DNA from: Hypoxylon rubiginosum
Taxonomy: Eukaryota > Ascomycota > Sordariomycetes > Xylariales > Hypoxylaceae
Length of the DNA stretch: 64,000 nucleotides
Reading direction: 5' to 3'
NCBI GenBank assembly: GCA_902806565.1
Contig: CADCXA010000006.1
Coordinates: 310,001-374,000 of the forward strand
Both the position numbers and the translations under genes were made by a program. The stretch's first letter is position 1, and each line of letters begins with the position of its first letter. Shown piece by piece: positions 48,330 to 60,000 of the stretch. The notes below the pieces were generated by a model that worked only from the letters and a program-made list of their open reading frames with translations, was not told the DNA's origin and did not search any database.

Positions 48330-50370
48330 CTAATGGTATTTAAGGTCCGCCTTCAAGTTGAAGGCCTCAACCAAACACTTCGCCGTGTCGTCGCCGTGCG
48401 TGCCCCTGACTATCGGGTCGTCCTTGCCGAACTGGCCGCAGGTCTGGTAGACCTGGCCGCCGGTGGGGTCGACGGCGCTCTGGCAGACGGCGCCGAGGTC
48501 GGGCGTGACGCCGCACCCTTGCATCGTCTGGGCGCACGTCTTCTTGGTGTCGTCGGACCAGCCGCAGCAGATGATCTCGGCGGCGGCGATCGCCGTCGCG
48601 CAGTTGGTCGCCGTCGGCACGGCCGGCTGCGTCGCGGCCACGGGCTCGCACTCGCACCCCGAGAACTCGCCCGTGCTGCACCGGTTGCCGCTGCCGCCGC
48701 CCATGCACGTGTCGCACTTGGGCTTCGCGTCGCCGCACCACTGCGGCAGGCCGTCGCCGTCGCTAAACGCGCCGTGCAGGGCGCCGTGCGAGTTCAGCGC
48801 CCGGTACCCGATCTGGAAGAACTCGTAGTCGTCCGGCCCGCTCACCCACCCCGTCGCGTGCCCGTCCTGCTCGTTCATGTTCGTACACTTGTCCGTCGCG
48901 TTGGCGAGCGAGTCCCAGCAGTCCTGCCACTGCTCTCCCTGGCTGTGGGCGTCGCGGACCGCCCACGCCTCTATGTTCCCCGATAGCGCGATGGCGATCT
49001 CGCATCCGTCGTTGCCTTTCTTGGTGGTCTTGACGCTCTTGGTTTGGATGTATTGGGGATTCTCGCATTTATCGTTGCAGAGTGCTAAAGTCTTCGTTAG
49101 TATACCTAGGTACGTTATAAGGTATGTTGGGTAGAGGGGGAAAAAACTTGACTCACTTTCTCTCATCATATATAAGATCTCGCGGGGTGTAGCGTGTGAG
49201 GAATCGTTGATCTGGTTGTGCCCAAGAAGCAGATATCCGCCAAGTCCTTCACTCTCACGACTTCCGCACGTGGGATTGTTGCTCGGCGATCCCCTCGGAG
49301 CTGCTCCGAAATCTATGATCGATTGGATGTATTTCTGTTGCGTATCGAGCCAACCAACATTGGGAAGAATGGGCTGAACATCGATCATTTCTAGGACGTC
49401 ACAACTGCATCCTTTCTGGTCCCCGGTCGTGCAAACATTGGCATCGTTTCCTTTGCAATTGGGGTTCCCGCAATCTGGCGCGTCTTTACCCGTCTTGCAT
49501 TTGTCGTCTTCATCGCAGGGACATTTATTATTACTCCCCGTGGTGCATATCAGGTTCTGACCGCCACAGCTGCTGCACTTTGGGTGAGTGCTGGGGCAGG
49601 TCTTGGTGTCGCGGAAATTGTCGAACGGATTGGGTACGACAACAGCGGTCACCTTTCCGTCGTTTTTCAACACGTCGGCGATCAGAGCGAATTGGTTGGC
49701 GATGGCAGTCAGGAATGCTGCACCAGCAATCGCCAACCCCCCAATCTCCACGACACCGGCAGCGACAGTTGAAAGTGCTGGGACTCCAGCGGTCGCCGCC
49801 AAGTTGACAACTTGGAGGACCGAGGTTGCTACCTTTGGTCCTAAGAGCTCTATGAGGGCTTCCACGACCCCGAGCGGGACACCTCGCTCGTCCAAGTCTC
49901 GTTTGCTGGACGTGGTCAAAACGGCTGCGATTTCATCCGCAAGCTCTGGGGCAACGACTAAGCTGTATTCATAGTCGGATTGACCCTTTGGCTTAGCAGA
50001 GTATATCGCCATACTTGCCGTTTGTGTCGTCGTAATAGTCTTACCAGAGGATGTGCCCGTAACGGTTGGGACAGATAAGAAAGCAGTTGTCGTGCCAATA
50101 AATTTTGTCGTCGAGCCATCGACGCTATAATACCGCGTATCAACGGCAGATGGGATGACACCAGGAATCTAATGGTTTGGTCAGAACCTTCGGAGAGATA
50201 CTCGAATCCTATACGGGTAGATAGGTACTTACGGAAAAGGGTTGTTGCTGTCGCTGCTCGATTTTTCTGTCTTGCCATGTTGCCACAGGTGTAGGTTCTG
50301 GCAACGCGGCAGGAATTGCACCTACTATCGATGCACAGATCGACGCGGTAATAATACCTCGCCGTAACAT
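48330..50370 (-). CDS. Secreted Cys-rich protein with CTTG-type modules, unknown function
   Basis: Three exons (50370..50233, 50168..49157, 49084..48330; introns 64 and 72 bp, the second with a TACTAAC branch) give 634 aa. The start at 50370 gives a signal peptide (MLRRGIITASICASIVGAIPAA); a dibasic KR follows in SSKRDLDERG, a possible processing site. Next is a Gly/Ala/Val-rich hydrophobic helical stretch (VPLGVVEALIELLGPKVATS onward). Then come Cys-rich modules: CPSTHPKCSSCGG, ICTTGSNNKCPC, VCTTGDQKGCSC and, later, RCSTGEFSGCEC. The last third has evenly spaced cysteines (CDKCEN-like, IICCGW, MQGCG), consistent with an extracellular disulphide-bonded protein. I do not recognise the family. 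It is divergent from the HEITH-protein gene, 787 bp start to start. Exon 3 is conspicuously more GC-rich than exon 2. Confidence 0.78.
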
Positions 50371-51157
50371 GTTTTCGGCTATGATGCTTCTTCGTAGCAC
50401 GAATAATAGTCGAAGTTTGAAATACGGACTGTGAGGTGAAGAGTCTAGATTGAGAATAAAGAAAATATATAGTAGTTCCCGCAGAAGAGCATTTATTATA
50501 AATTATCAGTCTTGGATTCTTCTTGTTATAGGTAGCTATCTAGCTCGTGTTCTTTAAACTATCACGCAGGGTATATAGACTGTCTCTTTAGGGGGCTAGC
50601 TGATGATGTCGTCAGCTCAGCTGAGGTCGAAAATACCTTACAGGTAAAGGTATCAACCAATCATGACTTTAGCCTCATTTTATCAGGTGCAATTGTGGAG
50701 TCCATAATCCTTATACCCATGCTCAATTCAAATTCGCTAGTAAAAATTGCGTTAAATGGTCGCCTACGTAGAAGATATTTATGGCCACTCGTATCTAGTA
50801 AGAGTTACATCGTCAGATACCTGACACCATCCAACCTAAGCCACCAGCGCTGAGCCTCATCCTAAGTTTAGTTGCTATGCTATGTTGAGTTAGAGACAGG
50901 GAGATAAGGCGAGACTTTGTGAGTAAATCATATTAAGCTAATAATACGATCTTGCTTACCCCTATACTAGGTAGGTAGCTCAGTCAGATGCTATGGTTCT
51001 CGTCTTTATATAGAAATTTACTCTAGTCTCGACTATACGGACTGGAAATACATATAGATTATTCGTCCCATTTGTGTTAGACTTCTATCATTAACTTTCA
51101 TATCCATCATCTTCGTTGCATTTCGTGTGCTAGTTAGTCCGGACATATTAGACCAAA
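50371..51157. promoter_or_regulatory. Divergent promoter of the two secreted-protein genes
   Basis: 787 bp separate the two start codons. The DNA is AT-rich with several TATA-like words and no supportable gene. Shared control of the two secreted products is inferred only from the layout. Confidence 0.5.
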
Positions 51158-52378
51158 ATGCATTTCTCCATAGCTAGCACTTGTCGTTTTACCGCTCTCG
51201 TCCTTTACTCCGCCCAACTTTCCTCTGCGTATTGGCTGCACAGCTCGTGCGAAGGAAAACACATCGATAAAGATAAACTCTCTGGAGCAATTAGCAATGC
51301 CATGAATATGGCGGCAGAAGCCTCTCAGGACTGGGATAAGAACGAAGTACAGGATCTGAAAACATGGATATTTGGCTCAACTGCTGAACAAGCCCGGCGT
51401 AAGTACCAACATACTAGAAAGTTGCTTCGCGTTGGAATTGAATTAAACTAATGAGTCCATTATGAGCAGAATTCGTTGATAACATCTACAGCAATGGCGG
51501 AGATCCGACTTTCAGCCGGCAGAACTCGCCAGACAAAATCAACTTCTTCTGCGACCTAGATGAGTTGGAAGTGACTGACGACCTAAATAATCCAAACAAT
51601 CCGTCGGGGAAAAAGACACATAACAAGGCAGTTAATATGCGAGCGTACGGAGATGGGGTAAAGGACTGCGAATCGACAGATGGAATAAGTGGTATCAAGG
51701 GCTATACGGCGAATTTTGAGGGTCGCTCCTATATCGTCCTCTGCCCTTGGTATCTGGACAGGATGAACGTAGTAAAGGTGCCAACCAGCTCGAAGTTCCT
51801 ATCTGCAATCAAGAATCCGATGAGAGCATTAGATAAGGCACTTGATAGTATTCCTGATTTCAGTGGGAAGTCAAGTACGTGTCACTGCCTTATTTTATAT
51901 CTCCTGTTGGCCGGTCTCGGAAGAAAAGACCGAGACAGGCGATAACCTCATAGAAGCCTTAGGTTTAGGAAGGACTTGCTAACTCCTGTTGCAGTGGACA
52001 CAATGTTTCTACTGGACCAAACGATATTGCACGAGGTATGTTCTATCGTGTCCAAAACCCCCCTAGTCTCACTCTAATCCCAAGTCAAGAGTACCCAACT
52101 AACTCGTAATCTAGATCACACACACGACATACGCCGGACATTCCAGAGATATTGACGGGGGCAACAGCTACACCTGGGAAAATGTGATAAGGTTGAGTTC
52201 AAACCCGAATGCCTGGAAAAACGCAGGTTGGTACCACTCAGACACCTGGCCTACACTACCCGTGAAGCGACATAGCTAACCAATTCATGAAGAATCATTG
52301 GCCTTTTTCGGATTGGGCGTTGACTTGATCCGTAAGGGATATACGATCCAGAAGAGCGGCAACGTTAAAAAGACGTAG
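51158..52378 (+). CDS. Secreted zincin-like putative metalloprotease (HEITH)
   Basis: Five exons (51158..51398, 51470..51874, 51995..52035, 52115..52226, 52293..52378) give 294 aa, with all junctions in frame. The N-terminus is a signal peptide (about MHFSIASTCRF...SSAYW, cleaved near residue 24). Exon 3, only 41 bp, ends with ILHE, and exon 4 begins with ITHT, so splicing creates HEITH (residues 228-232), the HExxH zinc-binding and catalytic motif. Downstream TYAGHSRDIDGGNSYTWENV carries His and Asp residues that could be the third zinc ligand, and NAWKNAESLAFFGLGVDL closes the domain, as in fungal M35/lysine-specific-like zincins. The intron inside the motif explains why no single unspliced frame shows it. 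Assignment to a named peptidase family is uncertain, and the third ligand is not proven. Confidence 0.8.
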
Positions 52379-53331
52379 TTTAACGAAATAAATTCAGTAC
52401 AACAGTTTCCTTTTTGGCTTATGTACCTAATAGAGTGGCTCTTAATACTGGCATTCTTCAGTAGTCTCTGTGTTATCATAATTTCTTTTGCTCGAGTTAA
52501 AATCGCCAGGGAGTACATGGGTATTTTATTAGACCCCAATAGGCAATGAAAATGCCTTTAAAGATCTAGACTCTTGCTCGATATCTGAAGGGCAATTATT
52601 TCCACTATTGTTGTCGTTGATCTATTTTCTAGCCCGAAAGCGATCTCACCATCTTAACTGGAACTGTAACCTCCCTTAGATTGGGCGATATCTAGGGATA
52701 AACTACATAGTCCTTCCGGTGACTTATAAAGATATATTGATTTCCTATTCTCTATAAGAAAGGGATCTACCTAACTAGTATCTTTTAGAGCAAGGAGCAG
52801 AAGCATTGAATATTGCACAACTGTCAGTTATTATTGGCTTATCTCGGTTAAACCCCCTATTATTCGGTAGCGACAGAACCCACGGTGGCGGCAATCGGGT
52901 TTAATGTGATATTTGATGTGTACCCAATCATATACTCGGCGAAGACTGTTAAGAATTTGGTTTCGCACCAGTCACATTGTCGAAAAGCTAGCCTATATGA
53001 GGGAGGTTGACTAAAAATATCTCGCATCTACCGTCGAACATGCTGAAAGGGTGTAACCCGCCAATGGATTAATCACCATGATCTCGTAACGCCAACGCCA
53101 TTAAGGAAGGGGGTAAAGCAAATATGATTGGAAGGGTCTGTCGCGCATCTGATTACTCATAGACCGAAGCAGACTGATCCAAACCTAGACCGCAACTCAG
53201 ATATATGAACACCACTACTATTCGTTCTTATGCAATCGTTCATCCCAGGGTCCTACCGCTGGAGTTCGGCTAGAGTCTCGCGCTGCCACTGCTAACAAGA
53301 GGGGATATGGGCAGGGGGATTAGCCGTAGTC
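52379..53331. other. Intergenic region, nothing recognised
   Basis: About 950 bp between the 3' ends of two converging genes. It is AT-leaning with no supportable frame. Confidence 0.6.
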
Positions 53332-54194
53332 TTACATGGCCATCTCGGCTTGCAGTTTTCGGAGTTCTGCTTCTTCGTCGTCCTCCTCGACAGCCGCGGG
53401 TTTGGATGAAACTACTCAACAATATTAGCCTCTCGATAGCGAGATCCGTTAAGGGATAGGGTGAGCCTACTTTCTTGGTTTGCGACGGCGGGCATCCGGT
53501 GGACCGCATCCGACACAGGCACGCTGCCGGATTCGAGCATCTTCTTGTCGAGCTGTTCCTGCTGTAACGCCTCGAGCTCGTCTTCCAGCTCCGTTTCGTC
53601 CAGAGGCTCTCCGATATGGTTGCTCGTAATAGCGGCGACGATTTCTTCGCTAAGTGCGTTTTGCTCCCGTAGCTTGTCCCTGTTGTATCACAGTAAGCGA
53701 TGATGTACAGTGGTAATATTTGAACTCCCGGGGAAAAGGCATACATGGTTTCGTCGACTTTCTCGGGGGTGAGCTTGCCGTGGATGGTCCTCATCGCATC
53801 ACCTGCTCTCTCCATAGCGGCCAGAGTTTCGCGGTTAATATTTGCCGACTCGATAGCGTTAATTTGCTGTTCCAGCGTTCCGATCTGCGATACTGTTTGC
53901 TCGAGACTGTGTTCATGTCCCTTCTTTCGCCGTAGGGCGGCCTTCGCGGCTATCGAGGCACGGGTCAGTTCGGACCAAGTCGGGTTCGAGCCGTGCTAAG
54001 AAAAACTTACCGTTCTTATTCGTGTTCACATTCTTTCGTGCGATCGCGTCTTGCTCTTCCATCTGGGCCATGAGGTGTTTCTCGCGCTTCTGCAGCATAT
54101 CCAGCTGGGCCCGTAGGCCGAGGATGGCATTCTTCGGACTGTCCTTCTTCTTCTGGGCGGCGCCACCGCCAAACCAGCCCCAGACGCCAGACAT
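53332..54194 (-). CDS. SNF7: ESCRT-III subunit Snf7 (Vps32)
   Basis: Four exons (54194..54011, 53949..53745, 53679..53471, 53411..53332; introns 61, 65 and 59 bp) give 225 aa, the normal Snf7 length. The N-terminus MSGVWGWFGGG, with its exposed Trp/Phe, matches the membrane-inserting segment. The helical core follows: ILGLRAQLDMLQKREKHL, KAALRRKKGHEHSLEQT, LEQQINAIESANINRETL and GDAMRTIHGKLTPEKVDETM. The acidic C-terminal helices (PLDETELEDELEALQQ) end in AELRKLQAEMAM, the C-terminal MIT-interacting helix contacted by Vps4. Known role: polymerises on endosomes to sort cargo into multivesicular bodies. It also supports membrane repair and Rim101/PacC pH signalling. The final-exon junction (EISSKPAAV) is the least conserved join. 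It is divergent from the Ten1 gene. Confidence 0.95.
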
Positions 54195-54974
54195 GATGAT
54201 CGGGATGTGTTTTGTCGAAGTCGAGGTTGATTTGGCGTTGAGGGATTGCGGATTCGGCTAGGAAAAGGGCGTTGATGCGTTCCGAGATCAGATAGGGACC
54301 GCGGGGTAGAATCGAGCGTCAGGCTGCAGTCAAGAGAAGATGACGTCGCCGTTTCAAGTGTGCCTAGGGGGAGACACGCGCGTTCCCGTAAGAGTTGTCT
54401 GGAATGAGAGTGTGGAGATTGGTCGATGAGGAAGTATCGAGACGGAATAGGATTGTCCACGGGGGGATTGCTGAGGTTCAGGCAGATATGATGCAAGTAG
54501 TTCACGCTTCAGGCAGGTCAGCTTGTCAGGTAGTAGTTAGAACTTTTAGGTGGTTAGGTGGTAGAGATAGGGGAGATAGTTGGTTGGCAGGTTGGATGAC
54601 GCCCCAAGCGACCAGGCGACTAAGGGACAAGGATTGAGACCAGAATTGCCTGCTGATCATTCCCAACACCGACTATTACCCGGCTTAGTCACGCAAGTGC
54701 CGACGGACCACTGAGAGCTCGTTATCCGGAATCCCCACTTGGTTTCTGACTTATGACTTAGTTCCACTTTGATCGCATTGTGACTAAACTTAAATCTCAA
54801 GTAGAAACAAATCGGCGCGTTTGAACTTGGATTCGTGTTCGTGAAGAAACTTGTGACCTTATTCTTGCTTATCTGCTTATATGAGACAACTTGTCCATTT
54901 ACGTTGCTACAGGTTCGAGTTCAAGTTCAGGTTTAATCCTTCATAACTTCTCTTCTCAACATCAGTACCGGGTA
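54195..54974. promoter_or_regulatory. Divergent promoter between SNF7 and TEN1
   Basis: 780 bp between opposing start codons. The strand toward SNF7 is CT-rich near the gene, and direct GGTTAGGTGG/GGTAGAGATAGG words occur around 54550. No coding frame here is supportable. Confidence 0.5.
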
Positions 54975-55538
54975 ATGTCTAGTGGCCCTCTTCCGTCACA
55001 ACGATGCCTTCTCTCAGATCTTACTACGAGGCACGTGGGTGACAAGGTTAGATTTCTTGGATGGTGAGACCGCCTTCTTTTCTTTATTGATTTCTGTATC
55101 AACTTAACTCTATCAGTTTTTGCTCATGACTGCTTTTCAAGGTGAATAGGCAAAGACAATGTTCTTCTTTAACTCATATATATCTGCTCTCCAAGCTTTT
55201 TCCAGCTGATGGGGATATGTACTAATGTCGTCACCAGCGTGACTGGATACTCGACCCATTCGGCCATATTGACACTTCAACACGAGTACCCTAGAGGGAC
55301 AAGAGTCAAGGTCAACACTGATGTTGCGCTGCTTCTCCAGAAACTCAATGCCGAACAGACGAATGTCGGCCAATGGGTCCATGTGATAGGCTATATAACC
55401 TCTGTCAAACAAGCACTAACAAAAGCCACAATGGGGTCTCATACGGCAAACATCGGGGTGCAGGCTCTCGTCCTTTGGATCGCTGAAGATTTGGATATCG
55501 CATCGTATGAACATGCGCTCGTTTCCAAGGCCGAGTGA
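54975..55538 (+). CDS. TEN1: Telomere-capping CST-complex subunit Ten1
   Basis: Two exons, 54975..55063 and 55238..55538, joined over a 174-bp intron (GTGAGA donor, TACTAAT branch, CACCAG), give 129 aa. The reading frame becomes recognisable only after splicing. MSSGPLPSQRCLLSDLTTR then GDKVRFLGCVTGYSTHSA matches the fungal Ten1 N-terminus. LTLQHEYPRGTRVKVNTDV, LNAEQTNVGQWVHVIGYI and VQALVLWIAEDLDI match the rest of its single OB fold. Known role: Ten1 with Stn1 (and Cdc13/CTC1) binds the telomeric 3' overhang and controls fill-in synthesis. The protein is short and fast-evolving, so it is easily missed. The C-terminal extension is short. The remaining uncertainty is the intron end, where a nearby alternative acceptor is possible. 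Confidence 0.87.
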
Positions 55539-56254
55539 TTGGGACGGACGGCCCCCAAATTCGTGACGGACCATCAGTCGACTTTTCCGGAAACGTCTCC
55601 GAACAAGAGACAAGGAACATGCGATGCATACCACCGGCGAAGCTGCCAACGTGCTACGCAACAGAAGTCAGACAGGCCACTCAACGACCTTCTAGTCTGC
55701 GCATACCTAGAGCCGGCTATCCGAATACCTTGGCCTATCTCAACCGCAAAAATAAAAGCATGCTTACGAACCCCATCTCATTCGGACGACGAATCACTAG
55801 TCGGCGGCACCGCTGGATATTTTGGTACCCATCACCTTAACGGAAATAATGATGCTCGGACACTATCCGTTTCGCGAAATGCCGCCTGACGCAAAAATTC
55901 GCAGAAACGCAGAAGCGCAGAAAGATGGACTGGGTGAGGTTATCGATGGGCTGCAGCAAACTCGCGGCTATGCCAAGAGGTACCGCAGCTACACCCTGGT
56001 TCTATGCCAGCTCAGCAAAGCTCAAGGGCAAGGAAAAAGGCACTGTATCTCTTGAGATAAGCTCCGATCGATCTCCGGTGCGACCTTGCTTCATAAAAGC
56101 TCCGCTCTCGGCTGGTCGCGACCTTTTGGACCTCCCGAGAGCTCGTTGGCCACAACTGACCACAACGACAAAACCAATTCATTGGCAGCAGGGTCGAACA
56201 AACAAAAAAAGGGGTTATATATCAAAGCCTTATATCTACCTAATTGTCTCAACT

Positions 56255-57020
56255 CTAGATGGTCTGGTCCATATATCTGCACGACTTCTGCATGACATGC
56301 ACAGAACCACAAGTCGAGATGCTTGGTATAAGCCAATTGGGACTAGGTACGGCCAAAAAGAGCTTAAGCTTCTTTGGCATGTTGCGGAGAGTTGAGCGCC
56401 TATGCAGGACAACCATTGAACTATCGTGTTCCAATCTCGGGATCCACAGGGGCTTGAGCAATGCCAGATGGCAAGCCCTCGCTGGAGGACGACTCCCTCG
56501 TGCAGATTTCAATCTCAGACAAACCATTCTCGACCAATTTGGAGCCGCCGACGTCCCGCTAGGCGGTGGGACGTATGCCTTGGGTTCTTTGCGCTGTGTC
56601 CCGCCCTCGTCCGACGAGCTCGTTTGCGTTACATCGGCGATCTGCCGCATCCCCAGACAGTTCGCAATTTCACCACCCAAGGTATCACTTTCGAGATGTC
56701 TCGCCTCCTTTCTTGTCATCGTATGGCCGCCGGGAGATGTGGCCTCTCCGATCCCTGCCTCGGCGCCTTGACCCTTCCCCAGATGCCTTTGAAATCAGAA
56801 CTGGCTGGTGCAGCGGGCGCTTCAGCGGCTTTTCGGGGTTCGATTGCGAACGTGCTGCGGCCTGTCGCTCCCACATCTCCTTCGACTTCAAGCAGATATC
56901 GTCAATTTGTTCCTGGGCGCAGGTTAACGTCGGCTGGATTGGTGGCAGATAGGCTAGCCTACATCTGTTAGACATGCTCCCGGAGTCGTGATTAGGAAGC
57001 CGTCTTCTCCCTAGAAGCAT
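56255..57020. other. Unresolved GC-rich candidate coding region
   Basis: Long open frames overlap on both strands here (about 170 and 180 codons on plus, about 155 and 110 on minus), in DNA noticeably richer in GC than its surroundings. Several read like protein, for example DFNLRQTILDQFGAADVP (plus) or EQIDDICLKSKEMWERQAA (minus). I cannot join them with good splice sites or match a family, so strand and structure are open. It may be a real multi-exon gene or a degraded one. Confidence 0.3.
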
Positions 57021-60000
57021 GCGTTAATGTACTGCTCACGGAAGACCCTTTGTGATCATCGTACTTCTCGAGTATAGGGTCTAACAGTCGCATCGGGCCC
57101 CAAATAGTATTGGAGCTCTTGGGTGATGACTTTCTTGTGGATGTCTAGATGCGGAATCCAATATTTATTCATAGGAGGGGATGCCATCTTTCGAGTACAC
57201 CGGTCAAAAGATGGGATCGCTCGAGGGAACATGGGAGATCAGCATGAGACCGGCCAAGAGAGCTATTTATGTGAGAAGGCTACCAACAGCCACAGCCCGC
57301 AGGCTTAACGCCGAATATTTAGCGACAGTGCACTTGTGCCGAAAAACTGCTGGGCTATTTTTTTTATTATTCTCACACCGCCCTTGACGTGGGAGAGAGG
57401 CTTTAACAGCCGTGTTACTTAGGCCGTTTGGATGACCGTACCTTGGTCCCGAATGCGACAGTATTTCGGTAGGTGCATATACACAAAAAGGGATGCATGG
57501 CATGGTTCGCCTCACTTATACGCCCCATTTTTCCCTAACAGCAAATAGGCATTACGCACTCTTCAGAGCACAAAGCTTCGACAGCCCACTGTTCGGGTAT
57601 TGGTATTGGCTCTCATTGCTCAAATATTCCTTAGAGTCAGTACTGTATCTGGATTACATTGCAGCAACCCCCCTGCCGACACCGAACTCCTATCCGTCTT
57701 CTTGCGAAACGGCGTCACGCATTTACGCCCGAGTATTCCTATACCCGTCATTCTGGATTCCCCATTAACGGATGGGCGTACAATCCTTCCCTTTCGTTCT
57801 CGTGGCTGTTTCCTCATTCGTTGCTGCTTACCAGTAGAATGTTTATTAGTAAACAGATGTGCACGTTTCCTTGCCCCGAGTCTCGCCGGAGCTCGAAGGC
57901 TCAGCAGGCCATAAGGGAACAAATAGGCGTCGGCTTGTTTCAAATGCAGCCGCTGAGAAGGTATAATTTGGGTGCCTAGATCCAATATTACTACTATCGT
58001 CCTCTAGTTTCGACTTTGGGATTTGGAGACACAACTCACGTTACCCGCATCACCCGACCCAGATCGGGAAGTTCCACCACTTATCGACTGCCTACTCTGG
58101 CCGTAAGCGCTTGGTCCTCTTCCCGTACAGGACTCCGGATAAGATCTCGATACACAAGATCCGTCGTCTGTTTCGTGTTTAGGTCATCGGATGCTTTTCA
58201 TTAGCGCGGAAATAGAATGTTCCCCGGACTCAGGCTGACAGTGAAAACGAGGCGAGACAGATAGCCAATCACACCAATCAGATCAAGGAGCTCTTGATTG
58301 TCCCATGGGTATACTTGGCCTTGCGTGCCCTATATTGTGTAGATCTATCATGGGGTATATTTTGCTATAAGCGCAAGGAGCGGTTATGGACCTCCAATAC
58401 TAACATCGAGTCCAGAAGTAGACAAATGAATTCAGTTAGCTCATATTTGGCTTATATCACTTGGACTTGAACTGATCGTTCGATAGGCCTTTAAAGCTGA
58501 GAGCTCCAAGACCTACCTACGGACCGATCATTATCTCAGATAGTATTCTACCAAACTAATTTAAGATCTAGGCTGAGCATTCATTGAAAGAGGGTGGGTG
58601 AGCTCAATACTCTTTGATTGCTTAATTAATCGATTAGTCCGTTGTCTAATATATATGATACATGATATCGTGTATCCGTATCAAACGGAATATTATGATA
58701 GGTCCTATTGTGGCTGTCTTTGAGCACCGTGGCTGGCGGATTGCCACATCCATGCTAGCGATGGTAGGGGATGCTGGACCTTGCCGTCGCTGACTGGTAA
58801 TATTGAAGAAAATCCCTAACGTAAATTGATAATCGGCCCTTCATCGAAAGGAGTTGCGACAATTGGCTAATCCAGTCTCGTGGAAGCCAATCAATTACGA
58901 AGACTAGGTTATTCCAGCCAACCTACATTCCCAGCTACCCGTGTAGGGCATCTCCGGCCTGACATGAGTGAGAGGACATCGAATTAAATGTTTCTTATTT
59001 TTCGGTGAAAAGTGGCTTGTAATAGGGGTCTACCAGAAGTTATCGGCCACCACAGACGCCACCTAGATACACAATTTCCTTACGGAACTCCAACTCATGC
59101 CAGAATGACCATTTCCACTACTGAATGACAACATGGCAGCCATCAAGTGGATTGAGGACACGGTTATGAACAAGCAAGAGTGATATCCGTGTAGCATACC
59201 ACCATACAAGGCAGGAAGTCGCTGGAGGCAATATCGGCGTCAGACATGTTGGCAGCAGGCAAGACGCTGCAGATGGATTCATCAAGCCATTGGGTAAGAG
59301 ATATCACGAGGAGTTCGTGAAACTTTTGGTTTTGGAGCGTATCCGAGGCCATCACGATACTGGTCGAGAGCTTCGTGTGGCCAAAATATGCTGGAATGTC
59401 CCAGATGCTAGATAAACAAGTACGGATACTTGAGTGATAAAGGGGGGCCATGGTAATTATATGTGGACATATTACTTGTCTATGTACTTTCATTATACAC
59501 CTTGGCATATTAGATAATACACCGTCACTTCCATCTTTTTCACACTACCGTGTCGAATTTACTTGTCTTCTCGCCTCTTCTCCCTGACCAGGTAGGCAGC
59601 AAAGTTAACGTACTAGGATAGGGTGTGAAAGCCACATATCAAAGTTGCAACTGAATTGGTCTATCTTCGAGGATTCGCCACGCAACAAATACTACACAAT
59701 CATAGGAAAGGGGCTTCTCACTACGAGACACCAGTATTCATAAACCCGAACTTCCCATTCGACATAATGAGTGGCGTTGGTAATCTAACGTTACAAACCG
59801 ACTTTCGGCACTCTTCAAATAGGGTAACCCGTAATCTACATCACACTGCGTGCCTTCGGAGGCTAGACGACGTCCCCGATATACTCTTCTGATAATCCAA
59901 GTCGTAGCCAGGCTTATGTGCCTCTTCCTCCCATTGAGACCACTCGCCGTTCCTACGGCAATGATTCCGCCCTCCAATGTCGATGAGCAGAATAATAGAG

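Noticed and set aside
48327..48986. 219-codon plus-strand frame
   Set aside because: It is antisense to the GC-rich third exon of the Cys-rich gene. The Arg/Ala/Leu-rich translation is typical of a GC-rich shadow frame.
53950..54010. GGTTCGAGCC B-box-like word in a SNF7 intron
   Set aside because: No A-box or cloverleaf surrounds it. It lies in an intron between well-supported exons.
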